Below, one piece after another: positions 44,834 through 48,104 of a stretch of 64,000 nt of DNA. The DNA is from Ailurus styani (lineage: Eukaryota; Chordata; Mammalia; Carnivora; Ailuridae): contig LNAC01000032.1 in the NCBI GenBank assembly GCA_002007465.1, positions 6,540,889 through 6,604,888 of the forward strand, written 5' to 3'. The translations under genes were made by a program, and so were the position numbers. Within the stretch, counting starts at the first letter, position 1. Each line of letters starts with the position of its first letter. A model generated the notes under the pieces. That model was not told the origin of the DNA and did not search any database. It saw only the letters and a program-made list of their open reading frames with translations.

Positions 44834-44974
44834 TTTGTTTTTGATAAGATTACTTTTGGGTTTTCTTGTGTTTTCTCAGAAGAACAAAGTGCTGGAGCAG
44901 AGAGCGTGGGTCCTCAGCCAGCCCCGTGGCACACCTCCTCGGGAAAAGATGCGCCCGAGTGCCGGACACAGTAG
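783..44974 (+). CDS. CENPE: CENP-E kinesin, 3' two thirds of gene (30 exons)
   Basis: Centromere protein E is a very long plus-end-directed kinesin-7. It tethers kinetochores to microtubules, drives chromosome congression and signals to the spindle checkpoint through BUBR1. This window holds no motor domain. It encodes the coiled-coil rod (window exons 1-20), the kinetochore-binding region (about exons 21-27) and the C-terminal tail (exons 28-30). Recognised peptides include [19 protein letters not shown] near the start, [44 protein letters not shown] and the end PECRTQ. The 30 exons sum to 6192 nt, which is 2063 codons plus stop with no frame break. The human protein is about 2700 residues. 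Exons 2-19 alternate between a ~97-codon and a ~53-codon type, all phase 0-0. The phase changes only in the tail exons (26-30). BDH2 lies downstream in the same orientation, as in human. Identity is very secure; inclusion of exon 12 in the mRNA is the least certain part. Confidence 0.97.
1209..1481 (+). CDS. CENPE: CENPE window exon 2, L type (91 codons)
   Basis: Acceptor tttaaag|ctttct, donor aacatg|gtaagg. Encodes [12 protein letters not shown] through [11 protein letters not shown]. It carries the L-module signature: an E-R/K-D-x-L-Q motif, then ERDQLK, then a donor-adjacent hydrophobic residue. First recognisable L-type exon of the alternating array. Confidence 0.95.
1643..1801 (+). CDS. 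CENPE: CENPE window exon 3, S type (53 codons)
   Basis: Acceptor gacaaag|aatata, donor gaaaag|gtaaat. Encodes [20 protein letters not shown] through DEFQEK. First of the 159-nt S exons, with the shared core KQHQETI and a terminal Q-E-K before the donor. Phase 0-0. Confidence 0.96.
1802..2385 (+). other. CENPE intron, unannotated stretch
   Basis: AT-rich intron sequence with no repeat or exon that I recognise, up to the LTR that starts near 2386. Confidence 0.5.
2386..2916 (+). mobile_element. MLT2-like ERVL solo LTR, split by a SINE
   Basis: Starts tattagtccactagggctgc and continues through 'aacaacagaaatttac' and 'cctccttaaaggc' to '...tctgtaacagg'. This resembles MLT2-type LTRs of old ERVL elements. 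A CAN SINE interrupts it at about 2636-2768, after which the LTR resumes at 'accaatcctatgggattagg'. No internal viral genes are present. The family name is by recognition. Confidence 0.7.
2636..2768 (+). mobile_element. CAN SINE
   Basis: Contains the tRNA-Lys-derived head ggggcacctgggtggctcag and a diverged body. It ends in a tetranucleotide tract (gaat)n. Nested in the MLT2-like LTR, so it is younger than the LTR. The copy lacks the usual CT-rich tail. Confidence 0.85.
3045..3290 (+). mobile_element. Old L1 3' fragment
   Basis: Contains 'acatccatcagtgggagac', the end of the L1 ORF2/3'UTR region typical of old mammalian L1M elements, followed by a degraded AT-rich tail. Diverged and truncated. 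Confidence 0.6.
3291..4309 (+). other. CENPE intron, unannotated stretch
   Basis: Contains short open frames with no recognisable protein, including a 110-codon one at 3311-3643 and a 68-codon one at 3705-3911. Neither has coding-like composition or exon borders matching CENPE. I see no named repeat. Confidence 0.45.
4310..4625 (+). mobile_element. Old L1 3' fragment
   Basis: The phrases 'aaaaattataatttgaagat' and 'gcatgggaaaatg' resemble the 3' part of L1M elements in sense orientation. Strongly diverged. Confidence 0.5.
4630..4824 (-). mobile_element. CAN SINE
   Basis: Reverse-oriented: a poly-T/gagagaga tail first, ending in 'ctgagccacccaggtacccc', the complement of the tRNA-Lys head. 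Diverged body. Confidence 0.9.
4825..5330 (+). other. CENPE intron, unannotated stretch
   Basis: AT-rich intron sequence. No exon or repeat recognised. Confidence 0.45.
5335..5570 (+). mobile_element. MIR SINE
   Basis: Near-complete MIR in sense: 'acaaactctggagccagacc', 'gtgaccttgggcaaaatgac' and 'ctcatctgttgaatgg' occur in the expected order. Confidence 0.85.
5611..5814 (+). CDS. CENPE: CENPE window exon 4, shortened L type (68 codons)
   Basis: Acceptor tatattttag|atggtt, donor gaaatg|gtagga. Encodes [16 protein letters not shown] through DLRENIEM. It carries the [12 protein letters not shown] segment known from human. It is about 29 codons shorter than a full L exon. Phase 0-0. Confidence 0.95.
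5885..6720 (-). mobile_element. Old L1 (L1ME-like), antisense
   Basis: Contains 'ctttttattgctagatagtg', 'catatgcttattggccattg' and 'tacattcccatcagca', the complement of an L1M 3' region. No intact frame. Confidence 0.75.
6721..7429 (+). other. CENPE intron, unannotated stretch
   Basis: No feature recognised. Ends in the acceptor 'aaaattctag' for window exon 5. Confidence 0.45.
7430..7588 (+). CDS. CENPE: CENPE window exon 5, S type (53 codons)
   Basis: Acceptor aaattctag|actatt, donor ggaaaag|gtgaat. Encodes [20 protein letters not shown] through VEEKLKEK. It has no in-frame ATG near its start, so simple ORF calling misses it. The length (159 nt) and phase (0-0) fit the S series. Confidence 0.95.
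7740..7950 (-). mobile_element. MIR/L2 remnants
   Basis: 'tcctcatcttcagatgagaa' (MIR complement) is followed by an L2-like end complement, 'cccagatgctgttctgtgtg'. Both are short and diverged. Confidence 0.45.
8338..8469 (+). mobile_element. Carnivore L1 3' end, truncated
   Basis: 'taatgagcactaggtattg' to 'acattatatgttaattaatt' is the typical 3' end of carnivore L1. Flanked by the 16-nt duplication aaaagttaatgcctca at 8322-8337 and 8470-8485. Confidence 0.85.
8486..9230 (+). mobile_element. Carnivore L1 3' fragment (~745 bp)
   Basis: Sense L1 ORF2 end and 3'UTR: 'ggtgaggatgcagagaaagg', 'atttatccaaaggatacaaa' and 'atgagcactgggtgttatat' in order. Flanked by aaaagttaatgcctca at 8470-8485 and 9231-9246. 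The frames here (93 and 72 codons) are ORF2 remnants. Confidence 0.9.
9421..9866 (+). mobile_element. MLT2-like ERVL solo LTR
   Basis: Starts tgtattagcttcctagac; contains 'cttggtggcctaaagaacaa', 'aacagaaatttattgtcag', 'cttataaggacac' and 'gggcccaccctaatcc'; ends near 'cagcccactacag'. A second LTR of the same class as the one at 2386. No internal region. Confidence 0.7.
10026..10316 (+). CDS. CENPE: CENPE window exon 6, L type (97 codons)
   Basis: Acceptor cttaag|agccaa, donor gttaca|gtaagt. Encodes [18 protein letters not shown] through GYIREIEVT. Canonical full-length L module. Phase 0-0. The next intron is only 124 nt. Confidence 0.96.
10441..10599 (+). CDS. CENPE: CENPE window exon 7, S type (53 codons)
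   Basis: Acceptor taataaag|ggtcta, donor gaaaag|gtttgt. Encodes [20 protein letters not shown] through NTELQEK. The acceptor context 'cctaataaag' recurs upstream of most S exons. Confidence 0.96.
10690..10905 (-). mobile_element. L2 3' end, antisense
   Basis: 'ttgagtgtgtaatgtggcag' to 'ataagcaaacaaatgaataa' follows the order of the complemented L2 3' end. Diverged. Confidence 0.55.
11594..11884 (+). CDS. CENPE: CENPE window exon 8, L type (97 codons)
   Basis: Acceptor tatcacaag|atccca, donor gctaaa|gtaagt. Encodes [19 protein letters not shown] through DIKEMLAK. Open reading continues upstream of the acceptor back to 11273, but that part has no CENPE similarity and is intron. Confidence 0.95.
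12014..12143 (+). pseudogene. CENPE: Relic S-type CENPE exon (pseudoexon)
   Basis: Sits about 130 nt after an L exon, where the alternation predicts an S exon. The stretch 'gttttagaaaaaagcaatgc' then 'taaattgtaggaaagg' aligns with the 3' end of live S exons ('catgctaaattgcaagaaaagg' in exon 16), and 'gtttcagagaggacagcag' matches their middle. It has lost about 30 nt and has an in-frame tag near its end. The acceptor 'aaag' and a clean gt donor are gone. I read it as an exon that died. It also appears absent from the human protein, where the flanking L modules are adjacent. Confidence 0.8.
12312..12372 (+). repeat. (TG)n microsatellite, interrupted
   Basis: Runs of tg broken by 'tacg', 'cgtgcatgcaagct'. 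Likely length-variable but imperfect. Confidence 0.9.
12390..12960 (+). mobile_element. L2 LINE 3' end, sense
   Basis: Follows the L2 3' end: 'caatagcctccttattggtc', 'ttcttcacatgaccgc', 'ccaggaagcccttcctaatc'. A CR1-like ancient LINE with no intact frame. Confidence 0.75.
13170..13400 (+). CDS. CENPE: CENPE window exon 9, L type with internal deletion (77 codons)
   Basis: Acceptor catttaag|atccag, donor gctaca|gtaggt. Encodes [20 protein letters not shown] through ENMREMTAT. Compared with other L exons it joins KRLR directly to EVLQSE, so about 20 codons (the E-S-x-E-E-x-K-S-x-x-x-E-R-D block) are missing in frame. Its middle is much richer in G+C and CpG than neighbouring exons (for example cactgccacgagcgggcct). 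Phase 0-0 is retained. Confidence 0.93.
13549..13707 (+). CDS. CENPE: CENPE window exon 10, S type (53 codons)
   Basis: Acceptor taataaag|cacctg, donor aaaaag|gtaaat. Encodes [20 protein letters not shown] through NDELQKK. The preceding intron is 148 nt. Confidence 0.96.
13846..14040 (+). mobile_element. CAN SINE
   Basis: Head 'gggacacctgggtggctcag', CT-rich tail, then 'tcaataaataaaatctc' and poly-A. Lies in the short intron between exons 10 and 11. Confidence 0.93.
14138..14425 (+). CDS. CENPE: CENPE window exon 11, L type (96 codons)
   Basis: Acceptor attttaag|atccaa, donor gctaaa|gtaagt. Encodes [19 protein letters not shown] through ENIKEAVAK. Phase 0-0. The next intron is 102 nt, the shortest in the window. 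Confidence 0.96.
14528..14680 (+). CDS. CENPE: CENPE window exon 12, candidate S-type exon (51 codons)
   Basis: Candidate acceptor tcagaaag|ggactg, donor gaaaag|gtaggt. Open, phase 0-0, 153 nt. Encodes [20 protein letters not shown] through GAESQEK, clearly an S module but two codons short and more diverged (the usual I-D-K-L-R core is M-S-V-R-N). It sits exactly where the alternation demands an S exon. I do not recall it in human CENPE, where the flanking L modules abut. It may be a normal exon, a cassette exon or one that is decaying. Confidence 0.7.
14844..15131 (+). CDS. CENPE: CENPE window exon 13, L type (96 codons)
   Basis: Acceptor attttctcag|attcca, donor attaga|gtaagt. Encodes [19 protein letters not shown] through NLRETKIR. 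Phase 0-0. Confidence 0.96.
15190..15620 (+). mobile_element. Old L1 3' fragment
   Basis: 'ggttggtgggagtgcaaaat', 'aaatgtccattagcaggga' and 'gaatactaggaattc' follow an L1M 3' end in sense. It occupies most of the L-to-S intron, as in the introns after exons 15 and 17. Confidence 0.7.
15736..15894 (+). CDS. CENPE: CENPE window exon 14, S type (53 codons)
   Basis: Acceptor aatgataaag|gagctg, donor gcacag|gtattt. Encodes [20 protein letters not shown] through AVLKAQ. The central part is identical to exon 16 over roughly 59 nt. Phase 0-0. Confidence 0.96.
16064..16345 (+). CDS. CENPE: CENPE window exon 15, extra L-type exon (94 codons)
   Basis: Acceptor attatcttaag|atccaa, donor gctaaa|gtaagt. 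Fully open, phase 0-0. Encodes [20 protein letters not shown] through REKEAK. In the human protein as I remember it, the S module ending ALKAQ is followed directly by another S module, so this L exon has no human counterpart. Splice sites, frame and conserved L motifs ([14 protein letters not shown]) are all intact, so it is very probably used. Confidence 0.9.
16530..16920 (+). mobile_element. Old L1 3' fragment
   Basis: 'taaatgtccatcagaagga' and 'gaatactatgcagcacat', then poly-A at 16679-16697. Sense L1M in the L-to-S intron. Confidence 0.7.
16993..17151 (+). CDS. CENPE: CENPE window exon 16, S type (53 codons)
   Basis: Acceptor aatgataaag|gacctg, donor gaaaag|gtatgg. Encodes [20 protein letters not shown] through AKLQEK. 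Near-duplicate of exon 14. Phase 0-0. Confidence 0.96.
17180..17650 (+). mobile_element. Old L1 3' fragment
   Basis: 'atgctgaacatatacctgcc', 'gaaatgtctatcaataggaa' and 'ggataaatacattgtga' follow an L1M 3' end. Short frames here (131, 80 and 73 codons) are repeat or read-through frames. Confidence 0.6.
17657..17847 (+). mobile_element. CAN SINE
   Basis: 'aggtgcctgggtggctcagt' head, CT-rich tail, 'caaataaataaataaag'. Flanked by related 'attacacctcaa' and 'attatacctcaa' (probable target duplication). Confidence 0.93.
18007..18276 (+). CDS. CENPE: CENPE window exon 17, L type minus one heptad (90 codons)
   Basis: Acceptor attatcttaag|attcaa, donor gctaga|gtgagt. Encodes [20 protein letters not shown] through [14 protein letters not shown] is joined directly to KLERDQ; other L exons have about seven more residues here (the RSVEETL block). 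Loss of seven residues preserves coiled-coil register. Confidence 0.95.
18340..18800 (+). mobile_element. Old L1 3' fragment
   Basis: 'actgttggtgaaaatgtaaa', 'tttatcctaccaatatattc' and 'ccaagtgtccactaataagg' follow an L1M 3' end in sense. Confidence 0.65.
18889..19047 (+). CDS. CENPE: CENPE window exon 18, S type (53 codons)
   Basis: Acceptor ctaataaag|gatttg, donor aaaaag|gtatgt. Encodes [20 protein letters not shown] through KDELQKK. Phase 0-0. Confidence 0.96.
19226..19516 (+). CDS. CENPE: CENPE window exon 19, L type (97 codons)
   Basis: Acceptor tatctcaag|atacaa, donor gctaga|gtgagt. Encodes [20 protein letters not shown] through LREMIAR. Last full L module of the array. Confidence 0.96.
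19590..19690 (+). repeat. T/G-rich low-complexity tract
   Basis: Long runs of t and g with 'ttttttttttttgg' and 'tttggggggac'. No coding content. Confidence 0.85.
20807..20911 (+). CDS. CENPE: CENPE window exon 20 (35 codons)
   Basis: Acceptor caacacag|gaccaa, donor ataaaa|gtaagt. Encodes [20 protein letters not shown] through CSRIK. A short exon that ends the repeated rod. The end [10 protein letters not shown] matches human SLREKCSRIK. Confidence 0.94.
21290..21590 (-). mobile_element. L2 LINE 3' region, antisense
   Basis: 'ttactctgagtgagatggag', 'gacgtgatctgacttacac', 'gtaatccaggccaagatgat' and 'ggtggcttag' follow the complemented L2 3' end. The minus-strand 128-codon frame is an L2 remnant. 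Confidence 0.75.
21965..22375 (-). mobile_element. Two MIR copies, antisense
   Basis: Around 21965-22125: 'aactgaggcttagagaggaa' and 'cacatggctggtagaatc'. Around 22225-22375: 'gttgggaaactggctcaatg' and 'agcagagatagaacctgaac'. Both are complement MIR cores. Confidence 0.75.
22795..23095 (+). mobile_element. Carnivore L1 3' end
   Basis: 'accataagagactcttaatc', 'aaacagactgagggttgctg' and 'aataatacattatatgttaa': the recent carnivore L1 3' end, 5' truncated, sense. Confidence 0.88.
23165..23383 (+). CDS. CENPE: CENPE window exon 21 (73 codons)
   Basis: Acceptor ttccttag|gagctt, donor cttcag|gtatgt. Encodes [19 protein letters not shown] through [10 protein letters not shown]. Very close to human. 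Enters the kinetochore-binding part of the protein. Confidence 0.96.
23560..24730 (-). mobile_element. L2 LINE ORF2 region, antisense
   Basis: A long complement of L2 ORF2 and 3' end in order: the end unit near 23560-23720, 'gtagcagtagcatgatcag', then 'aggtttggaattcatccgta' and 'tatagatgctataatata' (the position of the reverse transcriptase region in L2). Many stops. Confidence 0.6.
25311..25508 (+). CDS. CENPE: CENPE window exon 22 (66 codons)
   Basis: Acceptor ttctataag|tatgtg, donor attgag|gtatta. Encodes [19 protein letters not shown] through [10 protein letters not shown]. Contains [13 protein letters not shown], near-identical to human. Confidence 0.96.
25560..26160 (+). other. CENPE intron, unannotated stretch
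   Basis: Contains a 112-codon minus-strand open frame (25610-25948) with no recognisable protein. No named repeat is certain. Confidence 0.4.
26207..26410 (+). CDS. CENPE: CENPE window exon 23 (68 codons)
   Basis: Acceptor tcaaacag|gaaatt, donor ataatt|gtaagt. Encodes [20 protein letters not shown] through NNKII. Contains [18 protein letters not shown] as in human. Confidence 0.96.
26411..28241 (+). other. CENPE intron, no recognised element
   Basis: 1.8 kb of intron with no SINE, LTR or exon that I can name. It is one of the few long SINE-free stretches in the gene. Confidence 0.4.
28242..28460 (+). CDS. CENPE: CENPE window exon 24 (73 codons)
   Basis: Acceptor attcaatag|gctata, donor acagag|gtatgt. 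Encodes [20 protein letters not shown] through THLTTE. Part of the kinetochore-targeting region. Confidence 0.96.
28461..29650 (+). other. CENPE intron, no recognised element
   Basis: AT-rich, with no exon or clear repeat. The 89-codon frame at 28465-28734 runs through AT-rich intron and has no homology that I recognise. Confidence 0.4.
29654..29704 (+). repeat. (GT)n microsatellite
   Basis: About 20 uninterrupted gt units followed by 'atgtgtgtag'. A good candidate for a polymorphic marker. Confidence 0.95.
29760..30180 (+). mobile_element. Old L1 3' fragment
   Basis: 'aaaactggaaataacctaga' and 'agcaattgatgggttaac' follow an L1M 3' end. Diverged. Confidence 0.6.
30517..30702 (+). CDS. CENPE: CENPE window exon 25 (62 codons)
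   Basis: Acceptor ctaacag|aaaatt, donor cttcag|gtaact. Encodes [20 protein letters not shown] through MIQVLQ. Almost identical to human. Confidence 0.97.
30953..31160 (+). mobile_element. CAN SINE
   Basis: 'ggtacctgggtggctcactc' head, 'gggatcgagccccgcatcgg' body, CT tail and (taaa)n end. Confidence 0.94.
31352..31538 (+). mobile_element. CAN SINE with 21-nt target duplication
   Basis: Head 'gggatgcctgggtgactcag'. Flanked by a direct repeat that begins ggaagaacagtaatttgtc on both sides (about 31331-31351 and 31539-31559). A clean retroposition signature. Confidence 0.95.
31915..33270 (-). mobile_element. L2 LINE, antisense, ~1.1 kb, with an unclassified insert
   Basis: From the complemented 3' end ('gttgagtatttgatatatg', 'gtaaaaagaatggtgggaa') into ORF2 complement ('tggcttgaacaactagaagg', 'ttttggacacattgaatttg', 'gaattgtcagcatataaaag', which covers the YADD region). 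An unclassified insert of about 300 bp at roughly 32490-32790 interrupts it. Confidence 0.65.
35777..35949 (+). mobile_element. CAN SINE, head deleted
   Basis: Young type ('gccttcggctcaggtcatga', 'ctgcctacttgtgatctc'). The head is shortened: 'ggggcgct' joins straight to 'gggttaagcc', so about 20 nt including 'gcctgggtggctcag' is missing. Flanked by the duplication 'agacagtaaatcta'. Confidence 0.93.
35920..36112. repeat. 96-bp direct duplication around a single N
   Basis: Positions 35920-36015 are repeated at 36017-36112 with one difference (a at 35982, g at 36079). The N is at 36016. Probably an assembly join, not biology. Confidence 0.95.
36333..36556 (+). mobile_element. CAN SINE, young mustelid-like type
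   Basis: 'agggcgcctgggtggctcag', 'gggttaatgcctctgctttc' and 'ctgcctgcctctctgcctcc', with an A-rich tail of mixed taaa units. Confidence 0.94.
36634..36822. repeat. 94-bp direct duplication around a single N
   Basis: Positions 36634-36727 are repeated at 36729-36822 with one difference (a at 36696, g at 36791). The N is at 36728. Same artefact pattern as at 36016. Confidence 0.95.
36824..36905 (-). mobile_element. Short L1 3' end insertion
   Basis: About 80 bp: poly-T side first, then 'ggtacaggtctgtgaatcat', the complement of the young carnivore L1 3' end. Flanked by the target duplication tatggtatttat (36812-36823 and 36906-36917). Extreme 5' truncation. Confidence 0.85.
37039..37244 (+). 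mobile_element. CAN SINE
   Basis: 'aggggcgcctgggtggctca' head, (ct)n tail, 'caaatgaataaaattt' and poly-A. Probable duplication 'gaagg' at both ends. Confidence 0.94.
37506..37618 (+). CDS. CENPE: CENPE window exon 26 (37 codons + 2 nt)
   Basis: Acceptor aaatttag|gacaaa, donor aaaaaga|gtatgt. Encodes [18 protein letters not shown] through KEFEK plus a split codon. First exon that breaks the phase-0 pattern (ends phase 2). Confidence 0.96.
37667..37874 (+). mobile_element. CAN SINE
   Basis: Inserted only about 50 bp after the exon 26 donor: 'ggatgcctgggtgactcagt', long (ct)n tail, 'caaataaataaataaaatc'. Close to a splice site but on the intron side. Confidence 0.94.
38078..38269 (-). mobile_element. 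CAN SINE
   Basis: Reverse orientation, from 'ttttttaagattttatttac' to 'agccacccaggcaccccca'. Confidence 0.94.
38935..39129 (+). mobile_element. CAN SINE, older subfamily
   Basis: 'gggacgcctgggtgatgcag' and 'agctcttggtttcagctcag': the older body type. Flanked by 'aaaagcaattt' and 'aaaaggcaattttt'. Confidence 0.93.
39615..39712 (+). CDS. CENPE: CENPE window exon 27 (98 nt)
   Basis: Acceptor tcttattag|aattac, donor acctcaa|gtaagt. Completes the split codon of exon 26 and encodes [20 protein letters not shown] through AQDTS. Ends phase 1. Confidence 0.95.
39713..41347 (+). other. CENPE intron, mostly unannotated
   Basis: No SINE or clear LINE. Holds a perfect 13-bp inverted repeat at 41137-41164. 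Ends with acceptor 'cctccctcacag'. Confidence 0.45.
41348..41531 (+). CDS. CENPE: CENPE window exon 28 (184 nt)
   Basis: Acceptor ccctcacag|ttgtat, donor attaag|gtaaga. Encodes (I)[19 protein letters not shown] through KQKNELL plus a split codon. The CGGGSGI motif is as in human. Start of the C-terminal tail, with a coiled coil ([19 protein letters not shown]). Confidence 0.97.
41930..42240 (-). mobile_element. L2 3' end, antisense
   Basis: 'aggcattaaacaaataact', 'gagaccagtaagccttctgg' and 'gcatagg' follow the complemented L2 3' end. Confidence 0.5.
42333..42619 (+). CDS. CENPE: CENPE window exon 29, basic SP/TP-rich tail (287 nt)
   Basis: Acceptor atattcaag|caataa, donor ttgcccag|gtacgt. 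Encodes (S)[18 protein letters not shown] through SSLGLCP. The tail is basic and rich in proline-directed sites: [20 protein letters not shown] and SLPTPRP. In CENP-E this tail binds microtubules and is a target of mitotic kinases. The role of each site here is inferred. Confidence 0.96.
43000..43800 (-). mobile_element. L2 LINE 3' region, antisense
   Basis: 'ggtccccaccctacggaagc', 'cttacagtctacttagagat' and 'gatgggggg' through 'caagcaagaggcgatagtag' follow the complemented L2 3' end. Confidence 0.55.
44043..44205 (+). mobile_element. CAN SINE, 5' truncated
   Basis: Starts inside the body at 'ctaccttcagctcaagtcat'. Tail 'caaataaataaaatctttt'. Flanked by 'gccaattca' and 'gaccaattca'. Confidence 0.93.
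44800..44834 (+). repeat. (TG)n microsatellite
   Basis: About 16 tg units, roughly 45 nt upstream of the acceptor of the last CENPE exon. It lies just before the polypyrimidine tract, where TG repeats can influence splicing. Confidence 0.94.
44880..44974 (+). CDS. CENPE: CENPE window exon 30, last coding exon with CaaX box
   Basis: Acceptor ttttctcag|aagaac. Encodes (E)[30 protein letters not shown] and the tag stop at 44972-44974. The C-terminal Cys-Arg-Thr-Gln fits a farnesylation CaaX box; human ends CKTQ and CENP-E is a known farnesylated protein. Confidence 0.97.
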
Positions 44975-45256
44975 ACTCCTCTCCTGTCGCTTTGCTGGCG
45001 GCCCAGCATTCCCTGCTTGGACATGACTGTTTATTCCTTCACGAGCCCGTCCCTGCCAAGGTTGTCACAGCCCAACTCCATCTCAATTCAGTTTTCGTTT
45101 TGCCGCAAGAATTAGAAGATGAAGGAATAGAGATTAATGCCTTCCAGTAATTTAGAATGGTGATAGCAATATCTTCTTGAATGTGGTAATACTTTATAAG
45201 TTGAATTGTTTTATTTATTTATATATTTTGTAAAGAATAAAATTATTGAAGGAACA
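44975..45256 (+). other. CENPE: CENPE 3' untranslated region
   Basis: About 280 nt from the stop to just beyond the aataaa at 45236-45241. It contains overlapping AU-rich pentamers (ttatttatttatatatttt at about 45210-45228), which could mark a short-lived, cell-cycle-regulated mRNA. Confidence 0.85.
45236..45241 (+). terminator. CENPE: CENPE polyadenylation signal
   Basis: Canonical aataaa 262 nt after the stop codon. Cleavage is expected around 45255. A second aataaa at 45411-45416 is a possible distal site. Confidence 0.85.
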
Positions 45257-46479
45257 TTCCAGTCTTTCTACATATACATAAAATGTATTCATTTTTATTA
45301 ATGTAATATTATCCACACATGACTTAGATAATTCCAAGGCATAATGCATACATTAAAGTGTCATTTAATTAACAAAATTATAAGCTCCTTCTTAAGTACC
45401 TTGAACATTCAATAAATGTTTAATTACTGGTTCTGAATCACAACTCTCTGTAATGATAATTACTGGTTCTTGGTGGGGTACTCCGGGTATATTTAGCTTT
45501 ACTTCTTTGTTGAATTTTTCAAAATTTCAGAATCTTGCTATGAGAATATATACAAGCTTTCTGGATTTAAGTTGTTAAGGGAGAGCAAAGTGCTATGATC
45601 TCTTCGTTTTCTAGGCTAATCTTTCTTTTGCTATAATAAATAAAAAAATTCTCTCTTGCTTTTCTGTCACCCACTAACCTCCTAGACAAACACTCTAAAT
45701 TGGTTGGTTTGTTATCAGACTTTGTACTCTACTGAATTTTACTCCCAGCTGGAAGAACTTCACGGACCATTTAGTCTACCCTTTTATTTCAGACATAAGG
45801 AAACAGCACCAGAGTTTCTGTCAAAGTAGAAAGTCTTCTAAACCCAGAATCCCCACAGATACAAAAGGCATCTATGGATGGGCTTCATGCAGTCTGTAAA
45901 ACCTCTGAAATTTTATGTTAATTTGATAATCTTGTAATTTTTTTAGGACACTTGGATCCATACTTTTATCCTGTTATTAAAGGGATCTTAACCCTATAGG
46001 AGGTTAAGAACTATGGTTTTAGAGAGGTTTTATAATATTACTTTTATATCATATAACTTTGAAAAACCACATAAAGCACCGAGTTGCATAAGATTTAGAA
46101 CAGAGTGAGTTCAACTCATTCTTGGTTCTTTGGTAAGATTCATTCAAAGGAAGAGATTATGTATTATATCATAACCATCATTTTACAATTTATGGATGGA
46201 TATTTCCCCTTAATATACTATCATATGTATTCACCAGGGCTGAGGGGAAGGTATCCCTTCCTATAATTCTCTCCCCTAAGCCTGTCCATCCCTTCAGAGT
46301 CTTGTTTCCCCTTTCCACCCTTCCCCAAATATGACACTATGACAGAGCTGTAGATGTATTCTCTAGCATGTCTGCTCCTCCGCTGAATAAAAGTAACTAA
46401 GAGTAATAAGTTCACCTGGATAATAAAACTAAGGCCATTAAAAGTATAATCAGTCATCAGGTATCCATCCAGTCTAGTA
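45257..46479 (+). other. CENPE-BDH2 intergenic, mostly unannotated
   Basis: No gene. A weak MIR-like stretch occurs near 45750-45860 ('cagacataaggaaacagcac'). Nothing else recognised. Confidence 0.45.
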
Positions 46480-47875
46480 AAATGTTGCTTACTCTAGAAT
46501 TTGCATGTCCAGTTTCTTCCTCAGATTCGGGAAGTTTTGGGCCATTATTTCTTCAAATAAATTTTTTGTCCCTTTTTCTCTACTGGAAGTACCATAATGC
46601 ATACATTGGTCCATTTGCTGATGTCCCGTAAGTACCTTACGCTTTCTTCACTTTTCTTTCATTTCGCTTTTTTTTTTTTTTTAATTTCTTCCCTTTTTCT
46701 TTGATTCTTTCTGCTACTTGATCAGGTCTGCTCCTGAACCCCTCTGGTAAATTTTTTTTAATTCCATCCCTTTATTCTTCAGGTCCAGAATTTCTGTTTG
46801 GTTCTTCCTAATAGTTTCTGTTTCATTGTTAATGTCATTTTTTCATACATCGGTTTCCTGATTTCATTTAGTTGCCTATCTGCATTCTTTTATAGATCAT
46901 TGAGCTTCTTAAAAACCATTATTTTTAATTCTTTGGTAATTCATAGATCAGTGTTTCTTTGGAGTTGATATCTGGAGATTTATTGCGTGTGTGTGTGTGT
47001 GTGCCTTCTGATTTTTTGCTGAGTTTTATGCATTTGAAAAAGCAGCCACCTTTTCTAGTCCCCTACAGGGGAAGGGAAGACTTTCACCTGTCAGCCAGGT
47101 TAGAGATTCTGGGGATCTCTGAAACCTTTTTGGAGTGTGACTTCTGGGCTGTGGGTATAATGTGCCAATTAGAGTGGTTTACTAATTTCTCTTCTAGGAG
47201 CTGGATCTCTTGCTCCCTCTGGTGTCTGTCTGCAGTACAGCATGTTCTTGCAGTAAGAGGCCACCCTGCTCTCCTTTGTTCTCATTGGCCCCCACACATC
47301 CAAAGTCTATGAGGTCCCCGTTAGCACCCCAGGTAGGCAAGACAAATATCAGTCTTGGACAGCCTTCCAAAAAGTTAGAATATCAAGAACGTTCTCCACT
47401 CTTCTCGCTCTCTCCCAACCGTGCTGAACCACTCCAGCCCCTATCTGGGGCCACTGCAAGCCCTCTGTTGCCAATGATTGCCAGTTCCATCAGCACTCCA
47501 AGTCAAGCAAGACAGAGACCAGTCCCTTGGGCTTCCATAGAAAAAGCCAAAACTCTGGGTTAGTTTTCCACTCTTCTCTTTCCCCCTACTCTCCTGGGAA
47601 ACCAGGAGCCAGAGGCTGAGCTGTGATGGCTTGGGCAAGGAGTGGGGTGGATGGAACCAGGGGCAAAGGGAAATGACTCTTCTTGCCCATTTCAATGCAG
47701 TTCTCAGCTCTCCCTTTACCTGGGGTACTGTGACTTCTTAACTGACTTAAGTTCTCATAAATGTATTTTGGTCTGTATATTGTTTTAAATCGGTGTTTCT
47801 GTGGGAGGAAGATGGGGAGGAAGATTTCTAGTCCTCTGTCTTTTCAACATCTCCCTCAGAATGTTGCTTAACTCT
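46480..47875 (-). mobile_element. Old L1 5'UTR and ORF1 region, antisense
   Basis: 46480-46980 is the complement of L1 ORF1 ('ggaagttttgggccattatt', 'aacccctctggtaaatttt', 'ccagaatttctgtttggttc'). 46980-47875 looks like complemented old L1 5'UTR ('gtgggaggaagatggggagg' near the end). It keeps a 5' end, which is unusual among the window's L1s. The 117-codon frames here are shadows. Confidence 0.6.
46984..47003 (+). repeat. (GT)n microsatellite, short
   Basis: Nine to ten gt units inside the antisense L1. Confidence 0.85.
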
Positions 47876-48104
47876 TATGACCTGGGTTTCAATATCATGA
47901 TAAATGGCTGTGAAAATCAACAATGAAATTGTAAAAATATTAAAAAGCAGTAACATTTAACAAAAATGTTAAAAAGCAGTTAGTAAACAACACTAAAATG
48001 ATCTGAAAAGTAAAGTCAAGACCAAAGAAGACCAATAGATTATCATTCATAGGAAACGTTTTCTGGAAAGTCTGGCCAGATTATATCCAGGAAACCTGTT
48101 AAGA

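Noticed and set aside
44866..45150. 94-codon and 79-codon frames overlapping the last CENPE exon
   Set aside because: They are alternative frames of exon 30 and the 3'UTR. The CENPE frame (ending CRTQ) has clear homology and a proper acceptor, and these do not.
46959..47695. 117-codon frames between the genes
   Set aside because: They fall in antisense L1 5'UTR-like sequence and overlap frames on the other strand.
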